A stretch of 64,000 bases of DNA from an uncultured SAR86 cluster bacterium (GTDB lineage: Bacteria; Pseudomonadota; Gammaproteobacteria; Magnimaribacterales; Magnimaribacteraceae). This document shows, in pieces, positions 57,125 through 64,000 of this stretch; the stretch's first letter is position 1, and each line of letters opens with the position of its first letter. Below the pieces are notes generated by a model that did not search any database, had not been told where the DNA came from, and saw only the letters and a program-made list of their open reading frames with translations. The position numbers and the translations under genes were made by a program. Where the stretch lies: assembly GCA_902517565.1 (NCBI GenBank), contig CABYCU010000005.1, positions 1-64,000 of the forward strand, written 5' to 3'.

Positions 57125-58207
57125 ATGTCAGGAATAAAAAAACAAGATGGGCCTGTAGCAGTAACAGGTGCAAGTGGATACATTGGATCAAGAATAGTAG
57201 AAGATTTATTAGATCAGGGATATGAGGTTCATGCATGTGTAAGAGATGCTAGTAATAGCAAAAAAGTGAATCATCTAGTTGAATTAGGAAAAAATGCTTC
57301 TAAATCAGATGTGAATTTATTTGAAGGTGACCTTTTTGAAAAGGGAAGCTATGACGATGCCTTTTCAGGGTGTGCCGCTGTAATCCATGCAGGAGCAACC
57401 GTAGGATTCAATAGAGAGACTCCTCAAGAAGTATATGATGGTTGCTTCACCGAAAACGAACACGTAATTGAATCTGTAAAGAAATCTGGCAGTATCAAGC
57501 GCTTTGTATTTACTAGTTCTTTTGCCGCGGTAGCTCATCCAAGACCAGAAGGTTATATATTTGATGAAAAAGATTGGTGTGGAGATAATGTTGAAGCCTA
57601 TAAGGGTGCCTGGTCTAAAGAAAATATCTCAAAAAATAGAGATATTGCTTATGCAATGGCTAAAGCCAATACAGAGAAGATGATATATAAAATGGCGGAA
57701 GATGATGGAAGTTTTGAGGCTATATCAATCAATCCCTTACATGTCATAGGGCCCTTGATGACAGAAAATCACAACCAATTCTTTAGTTGGCAATTCTTCA
57801 TTTGGCAATTATTAAAAGGAAATAATTTTGGGGAGTGGGATGGTAAGCAAATACGCGGAGATAGGATGCTATGGAATATGGTAGATGTAAGAGATGTAGC
57901 TAAAGCACATCGACTAGCCACTGAGAGCGAAAATGCAAAAAATGGATCTAGATATATTCTTTCGGCTACCAATCAATCTGGTGAAAAGTTTACCTGGCAA
58001 CTACAAGCAAAACTAAAAGAATTATTTCCTGAAATAGATAATATCGGAGGGGAAGAGATGAATAATGGTAAGCCCATGAAAGATACCTATGACTCGCCAA
58101 GATCTTATTGTACAAAAGCTATAGAAGACTTAGGACTATCGACTTACTCTATTGAAGATACCTTAAAAGAGACTGGCAATTCTTATATTAAAATAGGTTT
58201 GTTATAA
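57125..58207 (+). CDS. NAD(P)-dependent extended SDR, dihydroflavonol-reductase-like
   Basis: The 360-residue protein is an extended short-chain dehydrogenase/reductase: cofactor loop VTGASGYIGSRIVEDLL (glycines at about residues 15-21), VIHAGATVGF, FTSSFAAVAHPRP, the catalytic YAMAK (Tyr and Lys about 178-182) and a substrate domain with VDVRDVAKAH. The layout resembles dihydroflavonol-4-reductase and cinnamoyl-CoA reductase relatives, which act on diverse aldehydes and ketones. The substrate is unknown. GAGAGAAATTT precedes the ATG. It is convergent with marC with one base between stops. Confidence 0.85.
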   Translation: MSGIKKQDGPVAVTGASGYIGSRIVEDLLDQGYEVHACVRDASNSKKVNHLVELGKNASKSDVNLFEGDLFEKGSYDDAFSGCAAVIHAGATVGFNRETPQEVYDGCFTENEHVIESVKKSGSIKRFVFTSSFAAVAHPRPEGYIFDEKDWCGDNVEAYKGAWSKENISKNRDIAYAMAKANTEKMIYKMAEDDGSFEAISINPLHVIGPLMTENHNQFFSWQFFIWQLLKGNNFGEWDGKQIRGDRMLWNMVDVRDVAKAHRLATESENAKNGSRYILSATNQSGEKFTWQLQAKLKELFPEIDNIGGEEMNNGKPMKDTYDSPRSYCTKAIEDLGLSTYSIEDTLKETGNSYIKIGLL

Positions 58208-58208
58208 A

Positions 58209-58835
58209 CTATATATCGAAGGTTAATCGAACACCTTCAATTACAAATTCAATTGCTAATGCACCGAGCAATAAACCAAAGGTTCTCTGCAAGGCAGATA
58301 GAGCAGATGTTGGTAATCTTTTAGCCATCTTTCCAGAAACCCATAAACTAATTGCATTTAGAATCAAAACTACAAATATGGGGCTGAATCCTATAATTTG
58401 ATTTTCAATTGATGATCCAGACTTTTCAGATAACAACATAACTAAAGTTATAGCACCCGGTCCTGCCATGAGAGGTATAGCTAATGGAAATGTTGCTAGT
58501 GATGAAAGCTCCTCATCATCCATAGCTTCCTCTGCCGTTTCTTCTCTTCTCTTTTGCCTCTGTTCAAACACCATTTGATATGCAATGACCATCAAAAACA
58601 TACCGCCAACAATCCTGAAAGAATTTATGGTTATTCCCATCATTTGAAGTAAAGCGCTTCCAAATAACCAAAATATAAGCAGAATCATGAAGGCTGTAAA
58701 AGTGCTCCTCAAACATAAAGTAACTAAATCTTTTTTGTTCAATCCTTGGGTGAAAGTGGCAAAGATCGGTAAAATTGTTATTGGGTCAATTGCTACAAAA
58801 ATTAAGACAAAATTTTCTAAAAAAAGATTTGTCAT
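58209..58835 (-). CDS. MarC family membrane protein
   Basis: The 208-residue protein has six hydrophobic segments and the MarC pattern: FVAIDPITILPIFATFTQG at the start, RIVGGMFLMVIAYQMVFEQR and LATFPLAIPLMAGPGAITLVM. Despite the name, multiple-antibiotic resistance is not supported for the family, and its function is unclear; one archaeal relative was reported to carry amino acids. It lies 4 bases after the SMP-30 gene on the same strand. Confidence 0.9.
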   Translation of the reverse strand: MTNLFLENFVLIFVAIDPITILPIFATFTQGLNKKDLVTLCLRSTFTAFMILLIFWLFGSALLQMMGITINSFRIVGGMFLMVIAYQMVFEQRQKRREETAEEAMDDEELSSLATFPLAIPLMAGPGAITLVMLLSEKSGSSIENQIIGFSPIFVVLILNAISLWVSGKMAKRLPTSALSALQRTFGLLLGALAIEFVIEGVRLTFDI

Positions 58836-58839
58836 TTTT

Positions 58840-59712
58840 CTAAGGCTTACCTACTCCTGGCACATCTACCTCTACTATTTCTATCTTTCCAGATTTTTCT
58901 CTTACTGCAGCATCTGGGTCCACACCTGAACCATTTGAAGTACAGATAAATAATGTTTTCTTATCCTCTCCTCCAAGCATGCAAGCAAATGCATTAGTCT
59001 CTACAGCAATTCGTTCAGAAATTTCTCCTCCTTCATGCACTCTTATGACTTCTGATGTAGATGGAGAAGCTACCCAAATTGCCCCCTCTTCATCGATGCA
59101 TATCCCATCAGGTAAGGGTACAGGGCCCTCTTCGGCATTCTCTTTTAAGTCTGCCCAAATCCTCCGATTGCTTAAGCTACCATCCTCCGCTTTATCGAAA
59201 GCGGTAAGTCTCGCTGCATAAGTCTCTCCAACGATAAGGGTTTCATTATCAGAAGTAATAACTGTCCCATTTGGGAATAGAAGATCATCAGCAGCTACTA
59301 TAGGGTCTTCCCCAGGCCTTACTAGTATGAGATTCGTTGGCTTTATCCCTTCGCCAGCATAGGTATTAAATCCAAAATTTCCAATATATGCATTACCTGC
59401 TTCATCCACAACCATATCATTACAGTGAAAACCAGCGAGTTCATGTAAATCAGCCCTTTCCTCTAGTGCATTATCTTTAAAGGCAAGTAATTTTCTGTCT
59501 TTCATAGACACAATAAGCATTGTGTCATCCGGCATCCAACCCAACCCAGATGGTTGATTTGGAACTTCTACAATAATTTCATAATTTCCTTCAAGATCTA
59601 AGGTGTAAACTCTATGGCTATAAAAATCAGAAAAATAGAATTTATTATTATGCCACCTTGGACCTTCACCAAAAGTCAGGCCATCCATTAATGTTTTAAG
59701 TTTTCTTTTCAT
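58840..59712 (-). CDS. SMP-30/gluconolactonase-like protein
   Basis: This 290-residue six-bladed beta-propeller is predicted to be a metal-dependent lactonase or sugar-acid hydrolase. Metal-binding positions are in LTFGEGPRWHNNKFYFSD (Glu), LFPNGTVITSDNETLIVGET (Asn) and PLPDGICIDEEGAIWVAS (Asp). No signal peptide is seen, so it should be cytoplasmic. A GGAGAATTTT ribosome binding site precedes the ATG. It sits between the glycosyltransferase and marC with short gaps. No sugar-acid operon is present to fix the substrate. Confidence 0.87.
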   Translation of the reverse strand: MKRKLKTLMDGLTFGEGPRWHNNKFYFSDFYSHRVYTLDLEGNYEIIVEVPNQPSGLGWMPDDTMLIVSMKDRKLLAFKDNALEERADLHELAGFHCNDMVVDEAGNAYIGNFGFNTYAGEGIKPTNLILVRPGEDPIVAADDLLFPNGTVITSDNETLIVGETYAARLTAFDKAEDGSLSNRRIWADLKENAEEGPVPLPDGICIDEEGAIWVASPSTSEVIRVHEGGEISERIAVETNAFACMLGGEDKKTLFICTSNGSGVDPDAAVREKSGKIEIVEVDVPGVGKP

Positions 59713-59726
59713 AAAATTCTCCGTCT

Positions 59727-60725
59727 TTATTTTATAACTATTTCTTCTATCAAATTTTTTACATCTTTAATTTCTATGCGGCTGAGGTCTTCTTTAACAA
59801 TAATTCGAGCTTTTTTAGACCAAGGCTTCCAGTTAACTGGGTTACTTGGTCCAAATAAAGTAATGGAATCCTTATCTACTGATGCAGCAATATGAGAAGC
59901 AACTGAGTCCAGACCAATAAAAAATTGAGAGTGTTTTATTAGAGCCGCCAAATCTAAAAGGCTTGTTTTGCCAGCAAGATTAAGAACTTGAGAATTGTAA
60001 CGGTCTACTTTTGTTAAAATTTCATCTACATAACCTATCTCATGTAAATCTGGACCAGACGTAACTACTACAGAAATACCTTTTTCTAACAAAAGATTAA
60101 TTAATTGCGCGAACTTTTCTTTATCCCATAATTTCTTATCTCGCCTTGAAGTGGGATGAACCAAACAATAAGATTTTTCTTCTATTAGGAACGGATAAAC
60201 CTTAGAAAGATTTTTATACTTGATATCTAAATAAGAAGAATCAAGGATTAAATCATCTTTAAATATTTTTAATCCTAAGCTTTCAAGAGCTGTAAGGTTC
60301 CTTTGAACAATATGATTTTCTTGAGCTTCAGGGAATATTGCAGAAAAAGATTTGGTCCATAATGCCTTTCTTCTTTTTTTATCATCTACTGCTGCTTTCT
60401 TAGCTTTACCCGCTGCCCAGCTAATAGGAACAACTCTCCATTGGGTGGTCAAAAAGAAGATGTAATCATAATCTTTAGAATTGATTTTTCTCCATAGATT
60501 CACTTCCTTCAGAATCCTAGAAAAAATATTATCTTTAGAAGAACTGTCTATTTCTATGATTTCTGAGACATTCTTCTCATGAGCTAAAATAGAACCCGTA
60601 CCCTTATACACAAGGAGGTCAATATCACTATTAGAATCATTTAATTTAATGTTATCTATCATGGGTTTTGTAAGCAGTACATCTCCATGAAATCGTAATA
60701 TTACAATTAAATACTTATTAGACAT
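59727..60725 (-). CDS. waaQ: family 9 glycosyltransferase, WaaQ-like (LPS core heptosyltransferase)
   Basis: The 332-residue protein is of the ADP-heptose:LPS heptosyltransferase fold. The N-terminus IVILRFHGDVLLTKPMIDNI is close to WaaQ (RfaQ), heptosyltransferase III, and the C-terminal half has the acceptor and ADP sites YCLVHPTSRRDKKLWDKEKF, LNLAGKTSLLDLAALI and GLDSVASHIAASVDKDSITL with FGPSNPVNWKPW. It should add heptose or a similar sugar to the inner LPS core at the inner membrane. It lies apart from other core genes and is divergent from rpsT. The exact linkage is uncertain. Confidence 0.8.
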   Translation of the reverse strand: MSNKYLIVILRFHGDVLLTKPMIDNIKLNDSNSDIDLLVYKGTGSILAHEKNVSEIIEIDSSSKDNIFSRILKEVNLWRKINSKDYDYIFFLTTQWRVVPISWAAGKAKKAAVDDKKRRKALWTKSFSAIFPEAQENHIVQRNLTALESLGLKIFKDDLILDSSYLDIKYKNLSKVYPFLIEEKSYCLVHPTSRRDKKLWDKEKFAQLINLLLEKGISVVVTSGPDLHEIGYVDEILTKVDRYNSQVLNLAGKTSLLDLAALIKHSQFFIGLDSVASHIAASVDKDSITLFGPSNPVNWKPWSKKARIIVKEDLSRIEIKDVKNLIEEIVIK

Positions 60726-60731
60726 TGTTAC

Positions 60732-60760
60732 TTGACACTTTGCTCTTCAGAATGCATTAT
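60732..60760 (+). promoter_or_regulatory. rpsT promoter
   Basis: A perfect -35 TTGACA (60732-60737) and CATTAT (60755-60760) are 17 bases apart. The next bases, GCGCGCC, form a G+C-rich discriminator, rare in this genome and typical of stringently controlled ribosomal promoters. Initiation near 60767 leaves a leader of about 22 bases. Confidence 0.75.
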
Positions 60761-60788
60761 GCGCGCCTCTCAGTGATATACAAGATTT

Positions 60789-61049
60789 ATGGCAAATATT
60801 AAATCAGCAATAAAAAGAGCACGACAAAATGTCAAAAGAAATGCTCTTAAAAGCTCTCAAAGAGCCTCTACACGTACGGCAGTTAAGTCTGTTTTAAATG
60901 CTATTGAGGAAAAAAATAAAGACTCTGCAAAACAAGCTCTAACCATCGCTGAAAAAACCTTAGATGCAATGGCAGGAAAAAAAGTTATTACAAAAAATAA
61001 GGCTTCAAGAACAAAATCAAGACTCTCTAAGAAAATCAAAAATCTTTAG
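60789..61049 (+). CDS. rpsT: ribosomal protein S20
   Basis: S20 binds 16S rRNA early in small-subunit assembly. The 86-residue, highly basic protein opens MANIKSAIKRARQNVKRNAL, the family start, with a later AGKKVITKNKASRTKSRLSK. It is monocistronic, with its own promoter, divergent from the glycosyltransferase gene and overlapping the end of proB by 4 bp on the other strand. Confidence 0.98.
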   Translation: MANIKSAIKRARQNVKRNALKSSQRASTRTAVKSVLNAIEEKNKDSAKQALTIAEKTLDAMAGKKVITKNKASRTKSRLSKKIKNL

Positions 61050-62158
61050 CTCAGAACTAAGTTGTTTCTGTGAATCACTTCTTCTTGAGAAAGATAACCT
61101 AACGAATCCCCTATCTCATCAGAATTAAGACCTTTAATCTTATCTACTTCTTGATTATTAAAATTTGTAAGTCCCCTAGCAACTTCTCTGCCATCAGGGC
61201 TCAAGCAGCTAACTAAATCACCTTTATTAAATGTACCCATTACCTCGATTATTCCGACAGAAAGCAAGCTCTTTCCTTTGGCCTGCAAAGCATCGCATGC
61301 GCCTGAATCCAACATAATTTGGCCAGAAACTGAACCAAAAGAGGCAATCCAAAGCTTTCTGGACTGTAAGGAAGATTTATCAGTGAAAAGCTGAGTACCT
61401 ACCTCCTCTTTATTATATATCTTTAATAAAGTATCTTTCTCCAAACCACTTGCAACCCATGTCATGGCTCCAGAGTTAAGAGAAGTTTTGGCCGCTTCAA
61501 TTTTAGTTCTCATGCCTCCTCTGCCTAGAAGTCCAGACGAGCTAGTTAGCTGTTGAGATAAATCTATTTTTTTATCATCTAGATTAATTCTTTCTAAAAG
61601 ATGAGCGTCTATATTTGTGCTTGGATCATCAGATAAAATCCCATCTTGATCGGTTAACATTATAAATTTATCAGCTCTTATTAGACCAGCTAGTGCAGCC
61701 CCTAACCTATCATTATCACCAAAAGAGATCTCTTCGGTAGCAACGCAATCGTTTTCGTTAACAATCGGAATAACACCTAATTCAAGCAGTGATTCCACGG
61801 TATTCTTGGCATTTAAATATCTAGTTCTATTGGCAATATCATCATGTGTAATCAATACTTGTCCTGTTGTATAACCAAAGTCCATAAATATCCTTTGATA
61901 TATATCTGAAATGCCTCTTTGGCCGACAGCAGCGCAAGCTTGTAATTTAGCTAGAGTTTCTGGTCTATTATCGAAACCCAAGTCACTCATTCCTTTAGCA
62001 ATAGCCCCAGAAGATATAATTATTACTTCTTGCTCATTCTTTTTTAAAAAGTCTATCTGCGAAGCCAGCTGACTAATAAAATTTTCATTTATTCCGTCTT
62101 GATTTCCAGAAACTAAACTGCTTCCAGCCTTGACTACCCATTTCTCACTCTTAGTCAT
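61046..62158 (-). CDS. proB: glutamate 5-kinase
   Basis: ProB phosphorylates glutamate in the first step of proline synthesis and is feedback-inhibited by proline in most bacteria. The 370-residue protein has the amino-acid kinase domain (WVVKAGSSLVSG, VIIISSGAIAKGM, NENDCVATEEISFGDNDRLGA, LTDQDGILSDDPSTN) and a C-terminal PUA domain (about residues 275-365). It overlaps obgE by 8 bp, the obgE-proB order of Pseudomonas and others; proA is not in this window. Confidence 0.97.
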   Translation of the reverse strand: MTKSEKWVVKAGSSLVSGNQDGINENFISQLASQIDFLKKNEQEVIIISSGAIAKGMSDLGFDNRPETLAKLQACAAVGQRGISDIYQRIFMDFGYTTGQVLITHDDIANRTRYLNAKNTVESLLELGVIPIVNENDCVATEEISFGDNDRLGAALAGLIRADKFIMLTDQDGILSDDPSTNIDAHLLERINLDDKKIDLSQQLTSSSGLLGRGGMRTKIEAAKTSLNSGAMTWVASGLEKDTLLKIYNKEEVGTQLFTDKSSLQSRKLWIASFGSVSGQIMLDSGACDALQAKGKSLLSVGIIEVMGTFNKGDLVSCLSPDGREVARGLTNFNNQEVDKIKGLNSDEIGDSLGYLSQEEVIHRNNLVLS

Positions 62159-63164
62159 TAGATGGCTCCATAAATTCTCCGATATCTCTCATTAACTGTT
62201 GCGTACCATTCTTTTTTGCTGCAGAGACACAGTATATATATAAATCTCCCTTAAACTGACTTTCCAATTCATTCCTTAAAGCTTCTAATTTCTCTGCATC
62301 AACAAGGTCGATCTTATTTAATGCAAGCCATTTTACTTTGTGTATTAATTCAGAATCAAAATCTTCTAACTCTAAAGTTAGTTCTTTTACTTCTTCGATA
62401 ATTTCTTTCGAGGTCTTGTTGTATATATCTACTATTTGAACAATGACTTTAGTTCTAGATAAGTGTTTTAAGAATTGAATACCTAGACCAACTCCTTTAG
62501 AAGCGCCTGCGATAAGCCCTGGAATGTCTGAAATAACAAAGCTAGAATTCTCTGAATAATCAACAACTCCTAAACTGGGATGAAGAGTTGTAAAAGCATA
62601 GTCAGCTACTTTTGGCTTAGCACTTGATACAGCTCTTACTAGTGAAGATTTTCCTGCATTCGGCTTCCCAAGCAGTCCTATATCAGCTAACAATCGTAGT
62701 TCCAAACCTATATTAAGACTTTCACCATTTTTACCTTCAGTAAATTTAGTTGGTGATCTATTAGTTGAACTCTTATACCTTAAATTGCCAAATCCTCCTC
62801 TACCTCCTTTACATATTAAAAGTTCGTCTTGGTCATTTACTAAATCTGCTATAGAGTTTTTAGTTTCTAAATCATACAAAATGGTTCCACAAGGTACTTC
62901 TATTATTAAGTCTTGGCCATCTGAGCCTGTCTTATTTTGACTACCTCCTCTTTTTCCATTTTGTGCATTGAATTTACGCTGAAATCTAAATTTAGAAAGA
63001 GTATTGAGATTGTTTACTGAACGAAAGATTATATTTCCTCCGTTGCCTCCATCCCCTCCATCAGGACCGCCCTTTGGAATATTCTTTAAGCGTCTGAAAC
63101 TTGAAAGGCCATTACCACCATCACCAGCTTTGACATCAATAGAGACTTCGTCAATGAATTTCAT
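62151..63164 (-). CDS. obgE: Obg family GTPase
   Basis: ObgE (CgtA) is an essential GTPase in large-subunit assembly and stress signalling. The 337-residue protein has the glycine-rich Obg fold (MKFIDEVSIDVKAGDGGNGL, GGPDGGDGGNGGNIIF) to about residue 158, then the G domain with GKPNAGKSSL (G1), TTLHPSLGVV (G2), DIPGLIAG (G3), NKIDLVD (G4) and CVSAAKK (G5). The acidic C-terminal tail of the E. coli protein is nearly absent. It follows rpmA by 42 bases. Confidence 0.97.
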   Translation of the reverse strand: MKFIDEVSIDVKAGDGGNGLSSFRRLKNIPKGGPDGGDGGNGGNIIFRSVNNLNTLSKFRFQRKFNAQNGKRGGSQNKTGSDGQDLIIEVPCGTILYDLETKNSIADLVNDQDELLICKGGRGGFGNLRYKSSTNRSPTKFTEGKNGESLNIGLELRLLADIGLLGKPNAGKSSLVRAVSSAKPKVADYAFTTLHPSLGVVDYSENSSFVISDIPGLIAGASKGVGLGIQFLKHLSRTKVIVQIVDIYNKTSKEIIEEVKELTLELEDFDSELIHKVKWLALNKIDLVDAEKLEALRNELESQFKGDLYIYCVSAAKKNGTQQLMRDIGEFMEPSND

Positions 63165-63206
63165 TGATATATTATATTTGAATTTATAGGAGAGGAGTTT
63201 CTTAAG

Positions 63207-63464
63207 CTAGATGGGTTCTACGTTTACGAATTGCCTTAGCTTAGGGCCTTTTTTTACAAATGAAACTTTGCCGTCAACTTTCGAAAAGAGAGTATGGTCT
63301 TTTCCGCATCCTACGTTCTTTCCTGGATGGAATTTTGTACCTCTTTGCCTGACAATGATGGAACCGGCAGTTATAGTCTCACCACCAAAACTCTTAACGC
63401 CTAACCTTTTTGACTGAGAATCTCTTCCGTTTCTGCTGCTTCCGCCTGCTTTCTTATGTGCCAT
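63207..63464 (-). CDS. rpmA: ribosomal protein L27
   Basis: L27 reaches into the peptidyl transferase centre. The 85-residue protein starts [20 protein letters not shown] and has [19 protein letters not shown] and KDHTLFSK, matching the proteobacterial form; there is no N-terminal prepeptide of the Firmicutes type. It follows rplU by 13 bases in the rplU-rpmA-obgE order. Confidence 0.98.
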   Translation of the reverse strand: MAHKKAGGSSRNGRDSQSKRLGVKSFGGETITAGSIIVRQRGTKFHPGKNVGCGKDHTLFSKVDGKVSFVKKGPKLRQFVNVEPI

Positions 63465-63477
63465 CTTATTTTCTTAG

Positions 63478-63789
63478 TTATGAAGTAATAGACTCTATCT
63501 GTATTTCGCTAAAATTTTGCCTATGACCATAGGTTCTTCTATAGTCTTTCCTTCTTTTCATTTTGAATACACGAATTTTATCATGCTTACCATTAGAAAC
63601 TAATTTTGCAGTCACTTTTGCATTCTCAACATAAGGATTGCCTATCTTGGAGTTACTTCCATTGGAAATCATGAGCACTTTATCGAACTCTACGGTAGAA
63701 CCCTCTTCAACAGATAGAAGTTCTACTTTAAGACTTTCGCCTTCTGAAACTGTGTGTTGCTTTCCCCCGCTTTCTATTACGGCAAACAT
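63478..63789 (-). CDS. rplU: ribosomal protein L21
   Basis: L21 is a 23S rRNA-binding protein. The start is taken at ATG 63789, reading MFAVIESGGKQHTVSEGE, because TTGGAG lies 6 bases upstream as a ribosome binding site; using the TTG inside that site as a start would add four residues and consume it. The 103-residue protein ends in the basic RRKDYRRTYGHRQNFSEIQI typical of L21. It is the first gene of the ribosomal run and is divergent from ispB. Confidence 0.97.
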   Translation of the reverse strand: MFAVIESGGKQHTVSEGESLKVELLSVEEGSTVEFDKVLMISNGSNSKIGNPYVENAKVTAKLVSNGKHDKIRVFKMKRRKDYRRTYGHRQNFSEIQIESITS

Positions 63790-63821
63790 ATTTATCTCCA
63801 ATCAGGAATTAAAGGAGTTGC

Positions 63822-63850
63822 ACTATACGAAAAAGATCAAGTATTCGCAA
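63822..63850 (-). promoter_or_regulatory. rplU-rpmA promoter
   Basis: TTGCGA (63850-63845) and TATAGT (63827-63822) are 17 bases apart on the minus strand. Initiation near 63815 gives a short leader of about 26 bases, too short for a large regulatory structure. Confidence 0.7.
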
Positions 63851-63895
63851 TATAATTCCTTGATTTACCCAACTTAATTTAAAATAGCAGTATTA

Positions 63896-64000
63896 ATGGA
63901 ATTGATATACAAAAAGCTAATAGCAGGAGAATTAAAAGAATTAGAAAATAGTCTCAATGAGTCTATAAATTCAGACATTCAATTGGCCACAGAAGTATCC
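63896..64000 (+). CDS. ispB: polyprenyl (octaprenyl) diphosphate synthase, N-terminal fragment
   Basis: Only the first 35 codons are inside the window. They read MELIYKKLIAGELKELENSL and then NSDIQLATEVS, resembling the start of E. coli IspB (..LEQLNSDVQL..), which makes the side chain of ubiquinone. The catalytic Asp-rich motifs lie outside. The divergent placement from rplU is the usual one in gammaproteobacteria and supports the call. Confidence 0.8.
   Translation, partial: MELIYKKLIAGELKELENSLNESINSDIQLATEVS

Overview
The window is a dense, low-G+C (roughly one third by eye) chromosomal segment of a gammaproteobacterium with a small, streamlined genome. Several gene orders are classic for that class: map-glnD-dapD, lptF/lptG divergent from pepA-holC-valS, rpsB-tsf-frr-uppS-cdsA-dxr-rseP-bamA-ompH-lpxD-fabZ-lpxA-lpxB-rnhB-dnaE-accA-tilS, fur divergent from bamE, grpE-dnaK-dnaJ-dapB, and rplU-rpmA-obgE divergent from ispB. 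The base composition, tiny intergenic gaps, many overlapping genes and absence of mobile DNA suggest a marine oligotroph of the SAR86 type. This is an inference from style and gene content, not a proven assignment.

Layout: 1-4170 holds a minus-strand pyrimidine cluster (pyrF-carA-carB) with what looks like a UTP-type attenuator and leader peptide. 4185-10897 is a plus-strand run of map, glnD and three lysine/diaminopimelate genes (aminotransferase, dapD, dapE). 10920-19757 has a peptide transporter, an RDD membrane protein, lptG/lptF and pepA-holC-valS. 19796-25144 is the most accessory-like stretch: a membrane-anchored cold-shock-domain protein, a HupE/UreJ-like protein with a PpiC-type isomerase, elaA, tas, a glutathione peroxidase, rimI and a divergent holD. 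25217-29246 has leuA with a candidate leader peptide, a sugar-type symporter and a crotonase-family enzyme. 29257-48506 is a nearly unbroken minus-strand block joining tRNA modification, fatty acid, replication, lipid A, outer membrane assembly, isoprenoid and translation genes. pyrH is missing from its usual place between tsf and frr. 48523-53838 has dapB, dnaJ, dnaK and grpE (two clear sigma-32 promoters), fur and bamE. 53849-58207 has an SNF transporter, a small membrane protein, smpB, the tmRNA gene, a 4-TM protein and a reductase. 58209-64000 has marC, an SMP-30 protein, a WaaQ-like glycosyltransferase, rpsT, proB, obgE, rpmA, rplU and the start of ispB.

The genes are almost all housekeeping: pyrimidine, lysine/peptidoglycan, leucine, lipid A and outer membrane biogenesis, protein synthesis and quality control. 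No CRISPR array, prophage, insertion sequence, toxin-antitoxin or defence locus was seen, and no tRNA other than the tRNA-like part of the tmRNA. No stretch over 300 bases lacks a gene once the tmRNA is counted. The most interesting signals are regulatory: the pyrF attenuator, the leuA leader, the twin sigma-32 promoters and the near absence of intrinsic terminators at convergent gene ends, where stop codons overlap instead.
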